This document shows, piece after piece, positions 10,806 through 23,031 of a DNA stretch of 64,000 nucleotides. The notes under the pieces are model-generated. The model searched no databases and was not told the DNA's origin. It worked only from the letters and a program-made list of their open reading frames with translations. Numbering within the stretch: position 1 is the first letter of the stretch; each line of letters starts with the position of its first letter. The translations under genes were made by a program, and so were the position numbers. Source of the DNA: Camellia lanceoleosa (taxonomy: Eukaryota; Streptophyta; Magnoliopsida; Ericales; Theaceae); the NCBI GenBank assembly GCA_025200525.1, contig CM045763.1:63003018-63067017 (forward strand), read 5' to 3'.

Positions 10806-12868
10806 TATCACGACCCAAACCCATTCTTGTAGGTTTAGTGTCGTAACCGGCCAGTAATCCTTGGATTACCAAAGGCCTCTGAACAGTTTATCATATATTA
10901 AGGGGGCTGCGGAAGCAAATATATAAAACATACATAGTCCATTGAGCTGTGTTAATGTACATGGAACAGAACTTTCAAAAACTTTTATATATATACATGT
11001 GACGTTATAAATATAGTAGTCTTACGTCATCCATTTACACAAATAAAGTCAAAAGGGGACTTAGCCCGAAGTACAGAGAAAAAGAAAACTTGTTCATATA
11101 CCGAAAGAAAACAAGTCTTATACATTCACAAAACATGACCACATGACTTCTAGAACCTCTTCGGGAAGCACAAGGGTTGGCTAATCAAAAACCCAAACTC
11201 TAGGCCATCAACTCTGGGCCTAGTCACCTACATACATAGTATAAACAAAGTAAGCGAGAGTCCAGTGAATAATAACAGAGTAAAGGGTTTTAATTGAATG
11301 ATGTCCCATATCAGACTCAGAAATCAGAGTTCATATTAGAAACAGATACATATTTTTATATAGAAATCAGAGTTCATGCTTAATCATACGTGGTATATCC
11401 ATTAGTGCTAACAGAACAGATACAGAACATATGGTGGTTATAAGTAACTAGTTTCATAAAGGAACTCCGGATCCGGGTAATAGATAATAGATATGCTAAG
11501 CTCCATGTCGGAGCCTCTGGTACGGGTAACAAATTATAGATATATTAAGTTCCATAATGGAACCTCCGATACTGGGTAACAACTAACAGATATGCTAAGG
11601 ACGCCACGAATACATTTCAGATTTGGACAATCATTCATTATATAGAACATAACATTTTAGAAAACAGATCTTATTTCATCATATAGAAAATAAATAAAGT
11701 TGAACATAGTTTTACTAAGTTATTAATCACGAATGGCTCTGAAAGGAGACATATAGAACAGACAAATCAGATGGCTACGGCCCGTGACCTACACAAACAT
11801 AACAGATACACAGATTGTAATACATACTCGGATCATACTTAATTTATTGCATTTCATTCTTAGTGTGTTTCCATGTCTTATCCTCATTATTATATTTTAA
11901 TCGTGGCCTGGGAATTCTTAGGATGCAATGAGGATGCCGAAATGAGTTTCAAAACACTTAGTTATTTTTGCTGAAAATAGGGTCCTCACTCGAATGCAAC
12001 TTCTCTTGCTCTAGCGGTGGGTCAAAAGTAAAGGTGGTCGCTCAAGCTCAACTTCGGTTGTTCGAGCGGTCTGTAAACTCTGCAAAAGTATTGGTTTTGT
12101 GATTTTTTTGCTCGATACACGCTTAATAGTCGCTCAAGCATGAAATTGAGATCCTCACTCGAGCGCAACTCTTGTTGCTCGAGCGATTTGCAAAAATGTG
12201 TAAACTTCTGGGAGCATGCATTTTATGCTCGAGTGGAAGTGCAAAACACAGAATGGTCGCTCAAGCGCAGGATTGGTCGCTCGAGCTGAGAAGTAGAATT
12301 CTAGGATTTCCAGATTTGCTCCTAAACTCAAAATTCAAACTCAAAGTTGCAAATCATACTCTTTTGGGCCAAAAGCTTGAGGAAACACTTGTAAGCTTAT
12401 AAAACATTATGAATTAAAGATCATATCGTAGAATCAAGGCCCAAAAGCTTGCCAATTGTGCAAAACAAAACTCAATTCTTTGAAAACATAGCATGCATGC
12501 ATTATCTTGACTTCAAAGCTCCCAAAATATGATCAATTGATATAAAATGGTATCAAACAAGATGAATTCTCAAAATAGAGGTACGATGGACACATGCATG
12601 AGAGGATTCCTTGAAATTAAACTCAAATTGTGATGAAATGGACATGCATGCATGGTATCATCTATATTCCTTCATTCTAGCTCACTTATCATATTAATCC
12701 ACTCAATTCTCTTGAATTCACATGTTATCTAACTCAATGTCATAAATCTAAAGTTAAATTCTTACCTAGAAGCCTTAATTCCATTTGAATCTTAGCAAGT
12801 CTTGCTCAATACCACCAATTTCTTTCAATTTACCTAGCAATTCCTAGCTTGATCTCACTTCTTCTTTT

Positions 12869-12907
<39 letters not shown>

Positions 12908-13313
12908 GTTTGGTGACTTAAAAGATGAGGAAATAGAAGTGTATGGTTAAGTCTAGAGCTCACTTAGCCTTATATGGGCTCAATTAGCATTAGTTAATTA
13001 AGTTGAGTTAAGGCTAATCTATTGTTATTATTTTATTCTAATTTAATCACTCCGAATTGAATTTCTGTCAAACCTACCATAATTTCCTAAAAATACCAAA
13101 TTATACATATACTAAGTCAATCTTGTGATCGGATGCCAATTAGGTTTTCAATTTGCAGAACAAAATAGAAATACAAATAGATATTCCTACCGCAGACAGA
13201 TATAAACACAAATAATGTTATACATATGCAATTAATTCAGAATTTCATCTTAATTACTCATTAGGCATAATTAATCATGATTTATCGGCTAATCATAGGT
13301 CAGGGTTATTACA
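10806..13313 (-). repeat. Gypsy1 3' LTR
   Basis: On the minus strand it begins TGTAATAACCCTGACC at 13313 and ends GGGTCGTGATA at 10806 (CA changed to TA). It shares nearly all its length with 18022-20548. It carries a cluster of GCTCGAGCG-type words (about 11990-12290), a CT microsatellite (12872-12905) and a TATA-like CATATAAGGC near 12970. Confidence 0.9.
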
Positions 13314-13377
13314 ATCTTCCCTCCTTAAAGAGTTTGGTCCTCTAAACTCGAATTACCTTCGTTTTAGAAGAATATCG

Positions 13378-13510
13378 AATCCAACGGAAACAAATCAGGG
13401 TATCTCCTCATCATATCTTTCTCCGTCTCCCAAGTTGCATAGGTCCCTCCGTGGTTTTGCCAATCAACTTTTACCAACGGTATTTCTTTATTCCTCAATC
13501 TTTTGATTCA
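13378..13510 (-). pseudogene. Gypsy1 chromodomain
   Basis: After a TGA that ends the integrase frame (IQIVNC then stop), the same frame continues as KEIPLVKVDWQNH and TYATWETEKDMMRRYPDLF. This is the usual C-terminal chromodomain motif (P-LVKV-W---...ATWE-E--M...YP-LF) that directs chromovirus integration to particular chromatin. Conservation past the stop shows the TGA is a later lesion. Confidence 0.8.
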
Positions 13511-14931
13511 ACAGTTCACAATTTGAATTGGCCTCTCTTCGTACGTATAGTCATCTTTCAAGAGCAAATGAGTTGGTTCAATCACATGGTGCGGATCTCG
13601 CAAATATTCTCGGAGCATTGAAACATGAAAAACATTGTGTGTATGTTCCATGACCAGTGGTAAGGCTATCCGATGCATCACTGGATTGATCTTCTCAAGG
13701 ATTTCATATGGTTCAACATATCTTGGTACCAACTTGCCTCGTACACCGAACCGAGTTTGCCCTTTCATTAGAGTCACTTTGATAAATACGTGATCCCCAA
13801 CTTCATATTCTTGATCTCTTCTTTGGACATCTGCATAACTTTTTTGGTGGCTCTGTGTAGTTTTCAATCTCTGCTGAATCAATTTCACATTTTCGGAGAA
13901 TGGCATTTGCTCCTATACAAAGCCTCATAAGGAGCCATACCGATACTCTAATGGTAGCTATTGTTATACACAAACTCGGCCAGTGGTAAATAGATCTCCC
14001 AATTGCCTTAAAAGTCTAACACACACATCTGTAACACGTTTTCCAATGTTTGAATAGTCTGCTCAGATTGGGCGTCTGTCTGCAGGTGATACGCATTACT
14101 CAATCGCAGTTCAATTCCTAAAGCCTGCTGTAAACTTTGCCAAAATCTTGACGTGAACTTCAAATCTCTGTCAGATACAATGGATAGTAGCACACTGTGT
14201 AATCTCACAATCTCATTCATGTAAATGTTAGTTAACTTATTCGCATTATAAATAGTTTTAACAGGAAGGAAATTGGTAGACTTAGTTAAACGATCAATTA
14301 TTACCCAGATAGAGTCCATACCTCGAGAAGAGCGAGATAGTCCAACAATGAAGTCTATTGTAATATGCTTCCATTTCCATTCCGGTATTAGAAGTGGCTA
14401 AAGTAATCCAGCGGGTCACTGGTGTTCAGCTTTAACTTGTTGGTAGTGCAAACATCTAGCCAGAAAATTAGCAATGCTCTTCTTCATTCCAGGCCACCTG
14501 AAATTCTGTTTTAAATCATGGTACATCTTTGTGTTTCCTGGGTGCATAGCAAATTTAGAATTGTAGGCTTCAGTCATAACTCGTTTATTTAAGTCAGAAC
14601 AATCCGGGACACAAAGTCTATTATGAAATTTTAGCACACCATTTTCATTCACAAATCTCGGCTTCAGTTTTGAGTCAATTTTATCCATAATCTTCTTCAA
14701 TGACTCATCACCAAGCTCTTTCTCTCTAATTTTTTCAATGATTGCAGGTTGAGCGGAAATGGCAGTTAGGATTTCACCCTGTTTACACAAAACTACCTCA
14801 ATTTCATTTCGTTCCAAATCACACAACAATTCTTTCTGGCTGGTGAGCAAACATGACAAATTGCCCATGGATATGCGGCTTAAAGCATCCGCAATCATGT
14901 TCGCCTTCCCCAGATGATACAAAATCTGCAA
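13508..14931 (-). pseudogene. Gypsy1 integrase (broken into three open pieces)
   Basis: Piece 14931-14416 has the N-terminal zinc domain (H-H-C-C type: FAMHPGNTKMYHDL ... FLARCLHYQQVKAEHQ); the second cysteine of the usual CLxCQ is Tyr. Piece 14319-14008 is the catalytic core, with VIIDRLTKS, SIVSDRDLKFTSRFWQSL (D) and QTDAQSEQTIQTLE (E); the first acidic residue lies in the short gap. Piece 13906-13508 is the C-terminal domain with VGDHVFIKV, GKLVPRYVEPYEIL and HNVFHVSMLREY. Integrase joins the cDNA to the genome. Stops and frameshifts separate the pieces. Confidence 0.85.
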
Positions 14932-14986
14932 ATCATAGTCTTTTATTAACTAAAGCCACCATCTCTGTCTCATGCATTAATTCTTT

Positions 14987-15277
14987 TTACGTAAATAAAT
15001 ATTTCAAACTTTTATAGTCGGTATACACCTCGCAAGTTACACCATACAGATAGTGTCGCCAAATTTTTAGAGCAAATACCACGACTGCTAATTCAAGGTC
15101 ATGTGTTGGATAGTTATTTTCATGTGGTCGGAGTTGCTGAGAAACATATGCAATTACCTTCCCATTCTGCATTAACACACACCCCAAGCCTTTGTAGGAA
15201 GCATCACTATAAATTTGAAACCCATTGGTTCTGTTGGGCAATGTCAGAATTGGTGCAATTACCAATCTAGTCTTCAA
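14987..15277 (-). pseudogene. Gypsy1 RNase H
   Basis: Contains [57 protein letters not shown] and [14 protein letters not shown], the Ty3/gypsy RNase H block that removes the RNA template. The catalytic D-E-D positions appear kept (SDAS, DLEL, YTDYKS). Joined upstream to RT by a broken frame. Confidence 0.85.
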
Positions 15278-15289
15278 TTCTTGGAAGGC

Positions 15290-16080
15290 TGATTCCGCTG
15301 ATCCGTCCGATCAAAGGGTACATTTTTCTGGGTCAATTGTGTCAAAGGCATAGTAAGTTTTGAAAAGTCTTTCACAAATCTGCGATAATAACTTGCAAGC
15401 TCTAGAAAGCTTTAGATTTTGGACACATTGGCTGGGCTTGGCCAGTCTACAATGGCCTCAATTTTCTGTGGATCCATTGATATGCCGTCTTTGTTGATTA
15501 CATGTCCTAGAAATGCTACACTATCAAGCCAAAATTTACATTTGGAAAGTGTTGCATGCAATTTCTTTTCTCTCAGGATTTGTAAGGCAATTCTCAGATG
15601 GTTTTCATGTTTTTCCATGCTTTTGGAAGAAGTCAGTGTATCATCAATAAATACAACGATAAATTCGTCTAGAAATTATTTGAACACCCTATTCATTAAA
15701 TCCATGAACGGCGTAGGTGCATTAGTTACCCTAAATGACATTACCAAAAATTTATAGTGCCCGTATCTAGTTCTGAATGCAGTTTTCTCTATGCCTTCTG
15801 CCTTGACCTTTAACTAGTGATACCTAGTTCTAAGGTCATCTTAGAGAACACTTGTGTTCCCTAGAGTTGGTCAAACAAATCATCTATTCGGGGTAGTGGG
15901 TATTTGTTCTTCACAGTTACTTTGTTCAATTCACGGTAGTCTACACATAATCTCAAGGACCCATCATTTTTTTTTAACAAATAAAACTGGAGCACCCCAC
16001 GGTGAGGTACTCGGATAGATAAATTTCTTGTTTAGAAAGTTTTGTAATTGAGTTTTCAATTCTTTCAATTCAGTGATTGA
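15290..16080 (-). pseudogene. Gypsy1 reverse transcriptase, interrupted
   Basis: Recognisable in several frames: APVLFVKK near 15990, [20 protein letters not shown] near 15930, FIDD near 15650 (catalytic YxDD-type motif) and, at 15618-15412, LREKKLHATLSKCKFW, AFLGHVINKDGISMDPQKIE. Stops and frameshifts occur throughout, so no active enzyme is encoded. Confidence 0.8.
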
Positions 16081-16083
16081 CAT

Positions 16084-16690
16084 TCAATATGGGGTTTTAG
16101 AAATTGGTTGTGTTCCAGGTATTACATCAATGGTGAATTCAATTTCTCTATCAATTAAGTCGCCTAGCAATTCATTCGGAAACACATCGGGAAATTCACA
16201 AACAATAGGAATGGTTTTCATATCAGAACTAGTAGAAGTCTCAGTCAAAACACAACACATATAGCCCCTATATCCCTTCCTAAGCAATTTAACAACTTTC
16301 ATGGCAAAAATCAAGTATGGGGGAGGAACTACCCCATTCCTAGCAAACACAAACTTGGGTAACCAGGGTGGATAAAATACAACAGATTTATTTACACAGC
16401 CAATAGATGAACAGTACTTCATTAACCAATCCATACCCAATATACAGTCAAAATAATCAATTCCTAAAGGCAATAAATCAACATATAATGTCATGCCACC
16501 AATCACAATGTCACATGCCGGATAAACATACATGCATACCATAGAACCTCTAGATGGTGTAGATACAGATAACAAATAATTTATGGGTTCTAGTGGTCTA
16601 GTCAGTTTTCAAGAGAAAGCATGTGATACGAAAGAATGCGTGGAACTAGAATCTATCAGTATACATGCATTTTGAGCACAAATAGGAAGT
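16084..16690 (-). pseudogene. Gypsy1 aspartic protease region
   Basis: Open part 16575-16084 includes TLYVDLLPLGIDYFDCILGM and DWLMKYCSSIGC, the C-terminal half of the retropepsin fold typical of chromoviruses, then the linker toward RT (FPDVFPNELLGD). The upstream active-site stretch reads DSSSTHSF in a neighbouring open segment near 16640, where DSG is usual. Confidence 0.75.
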
Positions 16691-16719
16691 ATACCTGACA
16701 CCATAGCTTCAATGTTCTG

Positions 16720-17864
16720 TACATCACCAGGCACTAAGGTAAAAACTCGGCCTTGTTTCAAGGTTTCTCCCAGTGTTAGCTCTCATATTTGTTTTAACTG
16801 CAGAAGCGGATCTGGTTAAACTTGATGCAAGACGGTTGGCATTATCAGATCCAAGTGGGCAATCTCTCATTACATGGCCTGTCTTGCCGCATCGGAAACA
16901 AGCACCGGATGCGCGGTAACACACACCCCTATATTTTCTTCTATATTAAGAACAAACTGGTATAGACTTAGTGCTCAGACTTGAGCGACTTGTAGACCCC
17001 ATGTTTTGCTTTTTGTTTACAAAAGAACGACCCTTTCTGAAACTGTACGCAGACCTTTTACCCCTCCATGTTGTTGTTGGCGCTTTAACTTGTTTCTTTG
17101 CTGCCAGATTGGCTTTTGCCATCAATGCTCTATCAAGTACATCCATATATGTAGGCATTTTTAGGACACCTACCCCGATCAAATACATCTAAATCCAATC
17201 CACCCTCAAATTTTTGAGCTTTTTTGTAGTCCGTATCCACCATACGAGGAGCAAATTGAGCTAGTTCAGTGAATTTAGTCTCATACTCGGTTGCATACAT
17301 GTCGCCTTGGTTGAGTTCTTTTAATTCATAAACCTTTTGGTCCCGAAAGCATTGAGGAAAGTACTTGTCATAGAAGATGTCATTGAATTGAGCTTATGTC
17401 ATATTCTGATTGCTAGTTCGGATTAATAACCACCATCTTCGAGCTTCATCTTTTAGAGTATAGGTGGCCAGGAGGACTTTCTGAGTCTCGGAGCAGGAAA
17501 ATACTTCAAATAGTTTCTCCATTTCAAGTAACCATGTCTCTACCTTTAGGGGTTCAATAACACCCAAGAAAGTCGGCGGTTTCATCTTCATAAACTTCTG
17601 AGTTAAATTTATAATGTCATTGTTATCCGGTTCAACTTGGACCGGAGGAGGCGGGAGAGGCAGAGGTTATTGTCTTTGTTGCGGTATCATTGCTTCAGTT
17701 AGGGTTGTGAGCATTTGTTCTATTCGGCTCATGCGAGCCTCAGAAGATTCAGCTGTTCCATCACTTCTTGTATTTTCTATTGCTATAGGTAAACAGGACA
17801 ATAATAAACATAGGCAAATAGTTCTTTTTATAGTGTTCAGAACATTCAATCCTAATTTATTCAT
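16720..17864 (-). pseudogene. Gypsy1 gag with zinc knuckle
   Basis: Starts near 17864 (MNKLGLNVL). Middle piece 17591-17394 reads MKPPTFLGVIEPLKVETWL and LKDEARRWWLLI, the retrotransposon gag core that packages RNA. Further pieces continue FNDIFYDKYFPQ and VYELKELNQGDM. The knuckle CFRCGKTGHVMRDC (CX2CX4HX4C) lies near 16880. Several stops and frame changes break it. Confidence 0.85.
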
Positions 17865-18006
17865 TTCAATTTCATGTGTTCATATTCAAATTCAGTTTTC
17901 ACATTTACAAAATAAATACACACTCACATATGCAGATGAAATGTTCGTAATTCTTTTCTAGGACATCTCATAGCTCGTATGGACTTGTGTGTGTGGTATA
18001 ACTCAT

Positions 18007-18018
18007 GCTCTGATACCA
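18007..18018 (-). other. Gypsy1 primer-binding site
   Basis: TGGTATCAGAGC on the minus strand, three bases after the 5' LTR, complementary to the 3' end of initiator tRNA-Met. Confidence 0.9.
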
Positions 18019-18021
18019 CTC

Positions 18022-20548
18022 TGTCACGACCCAAACTCGTCCCTATAGATTTAGCTTTGTAATCGACCAGTAACCCTTGGATTACCAAAGGTCTCTGAAC
18101 AGTTTATCACATATTAAAAGGGCTGCAGAAACAAATACATAAAACATACATAGTCCATTGAGCTGTGTTGATGTACATGGAACAAAACTTTCAAAAACTT
18201 ATATATATACAGGTGACGTTATAAATACGGTAGTCTAACATCATCTATTTACACAAATAAAGTCAAAAAGGGACTTAGCTTGAAGTATAGAGAAACATAA
18301 AACTTGTTCATATACCAAAAGAAAACAAGTCTTATACATTCACAAAACATGACCATATGGTTTCCAGAACCTCCTCGGGAGGCACAAGGGTTGGCTGACC
18401 AAAAACCCAAACTTTAGGCCATCAACTCTAGGCCTAGTCACGCGTTTGGTCACCTACATACATAGTATAAACAGAGTGAGCGGGAGCCTAGTGAATAATA
18501 ACAGAGTAAAGGGTTTTAATTGAATTATGTCTTATATCAAACTCTGAAATAAATGTTCATATCAGAAACAGATACATATTTTTATATAGAAATTATAGTT
18601 CATGCTTAATCATACGTGGTACATCCATTAGCGCTAACAAAATAGATGCAGAACATATGGTGGTTATAAGTAACCAGTTCCATAAAGGAACTTTCGGATT
18701 CGGGTAATAGATAATAAATATGCTGAACTCTATGTTGGAGCCTCCGGTACGGGTAACAGATTGCAGATATATTAAGTTCCATAATGGAACCTTCGATACC
18801 GGGTAACAGCTAACAGATTTGCTAAGGATGCCACAAATACATTTTAGAAATTGGACAATCATTCATTATACAGAACATAACATTTCAAAAAACAGATCTT
18901 ATTTCATCATACAGAAAATAAATAAAGTTAAATATAGTTTTACTAAGTTATTACTCACAGATAGCTCCGAAAGTAAACAGACAGAACAGACAATCCAGAT
19001 GGCTACGGCGCGTGACCTATACAAACATAACAGATACATAGATTGTAACATACACTCAAATAGTACTTAACTTATTGCATTTAATTCTTAGTGTGTTTGC
19101 ATGTCTTATCCTCATTATTATATTTTAATTGTGGCCTAGGAATGCCTAAGATGCAATGAGGATGCCAACATGAGTTTCAAAACACTTGGTCATTTTTGCT
19201 GAAAATAGAGTCCTTGCTTGAGCGCAACTTCTTTGGCTCGAGTGGTAGGTCAAAAGTAAAGGTAGTCGCTTGAGCGTAACTTCGGTCGCTCGAGCGGTCT
19301 GTAAACTTTGAAAAAGTACTGGTTATGTGATTTTTTCGCTCGACGCACGCTCGACGGTCGCTCAAGCGTGAGACTGAGGTCTTCGCTCGAGCGCAACTCT
19401 TGTCGCTTGAGGGGTTTGTAAAAATGTATAAACTTCTGGGAGCATGCATTTTATGCTCGAGCCAACTTTTGGTCGCTCGAGCGGAAGTGCAAAACACAGA
19501 ATGGTCACTCGAGCGCAGGATCTGTCGCTCGAGTGGAGGAGCAAAATTCTGGGATTTCCAGATTTGCTCCTAAGCTCAAAATTCAAACTCAAAATTGCAA
19601 ATCATACTCTTTTGGGCCAAAAGCTTGAGGAAACACTTGTAAGCTTATAAAACATTATGAATGAAAGATCATATCGCAAAATCAAGGCCCAAAAGCTTGC
19701 CAATTGTGCAAAACAAAACTCAATTCTTTGAAAACATAGCATACATGCATTATCTTGACTTCAAAGCTCCCAAAATATGATCAATTGATATAAAATGGTA
19801 TCAAACAAGATGAATTCTCAAAATAGAGGTACGATGGACACATGCATGAGAGGATTCTTTGAAATTAAACTCAAATTGTGATGAAATGGACATGCATGCA
19901 TGGTATCATCTATATTCCTTCATTCTAGCTCACTTCTTATATTAGTCCCCTCAAGTCTCTTGAATTCACATGTTATCTAACTCAATGTCATAAATCTAAA
20001 GTTAAATTCTTACCTAGAAGCCTTAATTCCCCTTGAATCTTAGCAAGTCTTACTCAATACCACCAATTTCTATCAATTTCTGTAGCAATTCTTAGCTTGA
20101 TCTCACTTCTCTTTTTTCTTCTTCTCTCTCTCTCTCTCTCACGTTTGTTGACTCAAAAGATGAGGAAATGGAAGTGTATGGTTAAGTCTAGAGCTCACTT
20201 AGCCTTATATGGGCTCAATTAGAACTAGTTAATTAAGTTGAGTTAATGCTAATCTATTGTGATTATTTTATTCTAATTTAATCGCTCCGAATTGAATTTT
20301 CGTCAAACCTACCATAATTTCCTAAAAATTCCAAATTACACATATACTAAGTCAATTTCGTGATCGGATGCCAGTAAGGTCTTCAATCTGCAAAACAAAA
20401 CACAAACATAAACAGATATTCCTACAGTAAACAGATATAAACACAAATAATGTCAAATACATGCAATTCATTCAGAATTTCATCTTAATTACTCATTAGG
20501 TATAATTAATCATGGTTTATCGGCTAATCATAGATCAGGGTTGTTAGA
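18022..20548 (-). repeat. Gypsy1 5' LTR
   Basis: Reads TCTAACAACCCTGATC at 20548 (start, TG changed to TC) to GGGTCGTGACA at 18022. Many scattered differences and small indels from the other LTR indicate an old insertion. It has the same GCTCGAGCG word cluster (about 19200-19540). Confidence 0.9.
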
Positions 20549-20759
20549 CTTTCCTATATAATAATAAAATTACCTAAATTATTAATTGAAACATATTTTT
20601 AATATCATTAAAAACTGTTAATTGACTTGATTATTTATTAATTAAAGGGGTAATTTGTTATGAAATTAAAAATCTCAAGGGGTGGAATATAATTTTCAAA
20701 ACCACAGGGAGCGATTGTTATTTTAATCAAATCTCAGGGGGTGTATTTATAATTTATCC

Positions 20760-21046
20760 TCTATTCTAAATCATTTTTGCTAAATATTGTAAATAAATTT
20801 TTTAGATTATTATTTAATTTTAAAAATTAATTTTTGATTAATTACAAGTAATTATGCTAGTTTAAAATGTAAGTAATATATAATTATATTTTATTTATTT
20901 ATTTTAAATCCTTACTCATATTAATAATCTAAACACAAATTAGATGACCTTAACTTGATTTACCATGGAACTAGGTTTGTATAACGCGAGTGGAGTCTCT
21001 CTTCGAAGGGATATGTTACAATGTACACTATTAAAAAGATATATAT
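20760..21046. other. AT-rich spacer between two chromoviruses
   Basis: No coding signal or repeat structure that I can resolve. It runs up to the inverted LTR segment of Gypsy2. Confidence 0.5.
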
Positions 21047-22402
21047 TGTCATGACCCAACTTCATGGGCTTATGGCTGGAATCGTGACTTACTAATTTAT
21101 TCTAATCTTAATAAATTAAATGGCGCAGACGGAGGCAAAATGGAAGTAAAAAAAATAATTAAATAGAAAATTAACTCCATTCTACTATTTTGATAAAAGA
21201 AAATACATTTATAGGCCTTCTATTATTTTATTACGCAGTGACCGACTTTCAGTAAAAAAAAAAAAAAGGAAGAAAAGAAAAGAAAACAAAATAACGAATC
21301 AGTATCAAATTCTTGTGTGAGTTCCATTACACGAGGTTACGGGTCTTCCTTACATCTCACCACCTGAAAGGGTAATAGCTATAAGCATATAGCAGAGAGA
21401 AATATTATGATAAGAGTATAGGGAACACAAAATAACCATGGATAGTTAATTAAGTTAAAACATTTACATAACTTAATTTGAATAACCAAATTATTTAAAT
21501 GGCAGGAACTGAAATACAAAAATTATAACCATGGTACAGAACAGAACAGAACATAGGTCACATGAGTGACAGTCAGAATAGAGGTCAATTGATCCATGAC
21601 AAACAGAAGACCACAAAGTGGCCAATGGTTATTTAAGTCTCCCAAGGCATAGGACTCCCGTGGTGGTACTTACAGAAAATAATTGTTTACAAAATCATTG
21701 TCAAATAATTTCTAAAATTTAAATAAACATATCCATGAGTTTCAGTTTAAGTAAATGTAGTTCAAAAAATAATTAACGTAATTGAAATATAAATGTAAGT
21801 TATAAAACATAACTTGTATAAAATAAATTATGGTAGTTCAGAACATATGTAAAATATATTATGGTGACTCAAGGTATAATATAACTCACCTTAATATTGA
21901 TCATTTGCGTTATTGGAGTTGCCCCCCTTTTTACTGATTTACTCGAAGCACCTTTGTTTTTTATTTTCTGATGGTTAAACTATGCTTTATGCTCCTATTT
22001 ATACTAGTGTTGCTGTTGTAAATTACTGCCACGTTTCCTAGGTCTATTATCCTAGGAGCTAATCTTGCTAAGCCTTATCTTCAAGCAACTTAGCTTGCTA
22101 CTTAGCTTCCAAGCAAGCAGGAAATTTGTTAGAATTCATGCCTATTTACACCTTAGCCCAAATATCCAAAATAATTACACTTTTTTTTTTAATTTACTGA
22201 TAGTTGGTCACTGCGTAATAAAATAATAAAATCCCTATAAATGTATTTTCTTTTATCAAAATAGTAGAATGGAGTTAATTTTCTATTTAATTTTTTTTTT
22301 TACTTCCATTTTGCCTTTGTTTGCACCATTTAATTTATTAAGATTAGAATTAATTAGTAAGTCGCGATTCTAGCCCTAAGCCCCTGGGGTTGGGTCGTGA
22401 CA
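21047..22402. repeat. Chimeric inverted 5' LTR of Gypsy2
   Basis: The left part (21047 to about 22170) is the LTR in minus orientation: it starts TGTCATGACCCAAC and runs through segments that are reverse complements of 31810-32241. The right part (about 22183-22402) is the plus-oriented end of the same LTR, finishing GGGTTGGGTCGTGACA. Thus 21047-21258 and 22195-22402 form an about 210-bp inverted repeat. The switch lies in a T11 tract, at the place where the LTR has homopolymer runs (A tracts at 21255 and 31800). The first about 155 bases of the normal LTR are missing. Confidence 0.8.
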
Positions 22403-22405
22403 ATG

Positions 22406-22417
22406 TGGTATCAGAGC
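22406..22417 (+). other. Gypsy2 primer-binding site
   Basis: TGGTATCAGAGC, three bases after the LTR end; initiator tRNA-Met complement, as in Gypsy1. Confidence 0.9.
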
Positions 22418-22518
22418 AATAGTTAGACATATTAAATAAAATAAACTAAGAAATAAATATTTACCTGCGATGTTAGTCATTTTCTGTAAAATCTCACGTT
22501 TATTCTGGTGATGTAGGA

Positions 22519-23031
22519 ATGTCCAAGATTAACCTTAATGAGGCATTTTGAGAGGAGCTCGGGGCCATTAATTTGGAGGATATCTTAGCAGAGCACCCTA
22601 TCCTTGCCTCACCTGAAGGATAGAGAGACTCGGAGGATATAATTAGAGGACTGCATCCAGGCCTTGCCCAATTGATGGGTCGGCCGATATATGTACAGAC
22701 CGATCCTACTGACGTACAATACTTATTGTGGAGGCAGAGTTGTGCCTACACGTGCAGACGCTTTCTCTGACCCACTGCTGTCCTCAGTCTTGCCTTAGGA
22801 TATGACCTCCCGTATTACATCGTTGGCCCTTTTCTCCCAGATTTTGTGGCAAGAAGGGGAAATGTGTACCCTGAGGACTATATTTTTACCACTATCCCTA
22901 TCCTGTTGCAAATTATTAATATTCAAAATGTTGATTTTAGTAATGACTTATCATATATTAAGCAATCGGGATGGATAGTTGATCGAGCATTTTGGGGCTA
23001 CATACAATCTGTCCTTGTTTACACCGTCTAG
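22519..23031 (+). pseudogene. Extra reading frame between PBS and gag (unknown function)
   Basis: From ATG at 22519 to TAG at 23029-23031 there are 171 codons in a single frame, broken only by TGA (22549), TAG (22621) and TGA (22768). All three could arise from one C-to-T or G-to-A change in an Arg, Gln or Trp codon. The peptide is ordinary in composition (for example HPGLAQLMGRPIYVQ, VGPFLPDFVARRGNVYPEDY, KQSGWIVDRAFWGYIQSVLV) and does not match any retrotransposon domain I know. Gypsy1 has no room for such a frame, because its gag starts about 150 bp from the PBS. It may be an accessory ORF or captured sequence; I cannot name it. Confidence 0.5.

Larger units (their letters stand above)
10806..20548 (-). 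mobile_element. Gypsy1: full-length decayed Ty3/gypsy chromovirus
   Basis: 9.7 kb element on the minus strand with two about 2.5 kb LTRs (10806-13313, 18022-20548), a PBS TGGTATCAGAGC complementary to initiator tRNA-Met (18007-18018), a purine-rich tract TTTAAGGAGGGAAGAT just before the 3' LTR, and gag, protease, reverse transcriptase, RNase H, integrase and chromodomain in the Ty3/gypsy order. Flanks CTCTC (10801-10805) and CTTTC (20549-20553) are a target duplication with one change. The frame is broken many times, so it is not autonomous now. A chromodomain after integrase places it with chromoviruses, most like the Tekay/Del group; the clade is inferred. Confidence 0.9.
10681..20759. mobile_element. 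Small TIR element (MITE) split by Gypsy1
   Basis: The left end at 10681 reads GGTAAATTACAAATACACCC; the right end, reverse complemented from 20759, reads GGATAAATTATAAATACACC. The two halves outside the retrotransposon are 10681-10805 and 20549-20759, about 335 bp together, AT-rich and without coding capacity. Gypsy1 sits between them. The superfamily is not certain and I could not settle a target duplication. Confidence 0.6.

Noticed and set aside
11990..12290. GCTCGAGCG words as CRISPR repeats or restriction-like cluster
   Set aside because: Spacing is irregular, words are variable and they are shared with other copies of the LTR family.
18007..18018. tRNA gene signals at TGGTATCAGAGC sites
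   Set aside because: Only the 12-base tRNA complement is present, next to an LTR; these are primer-binding sites. No tRNA gene was found in the window.
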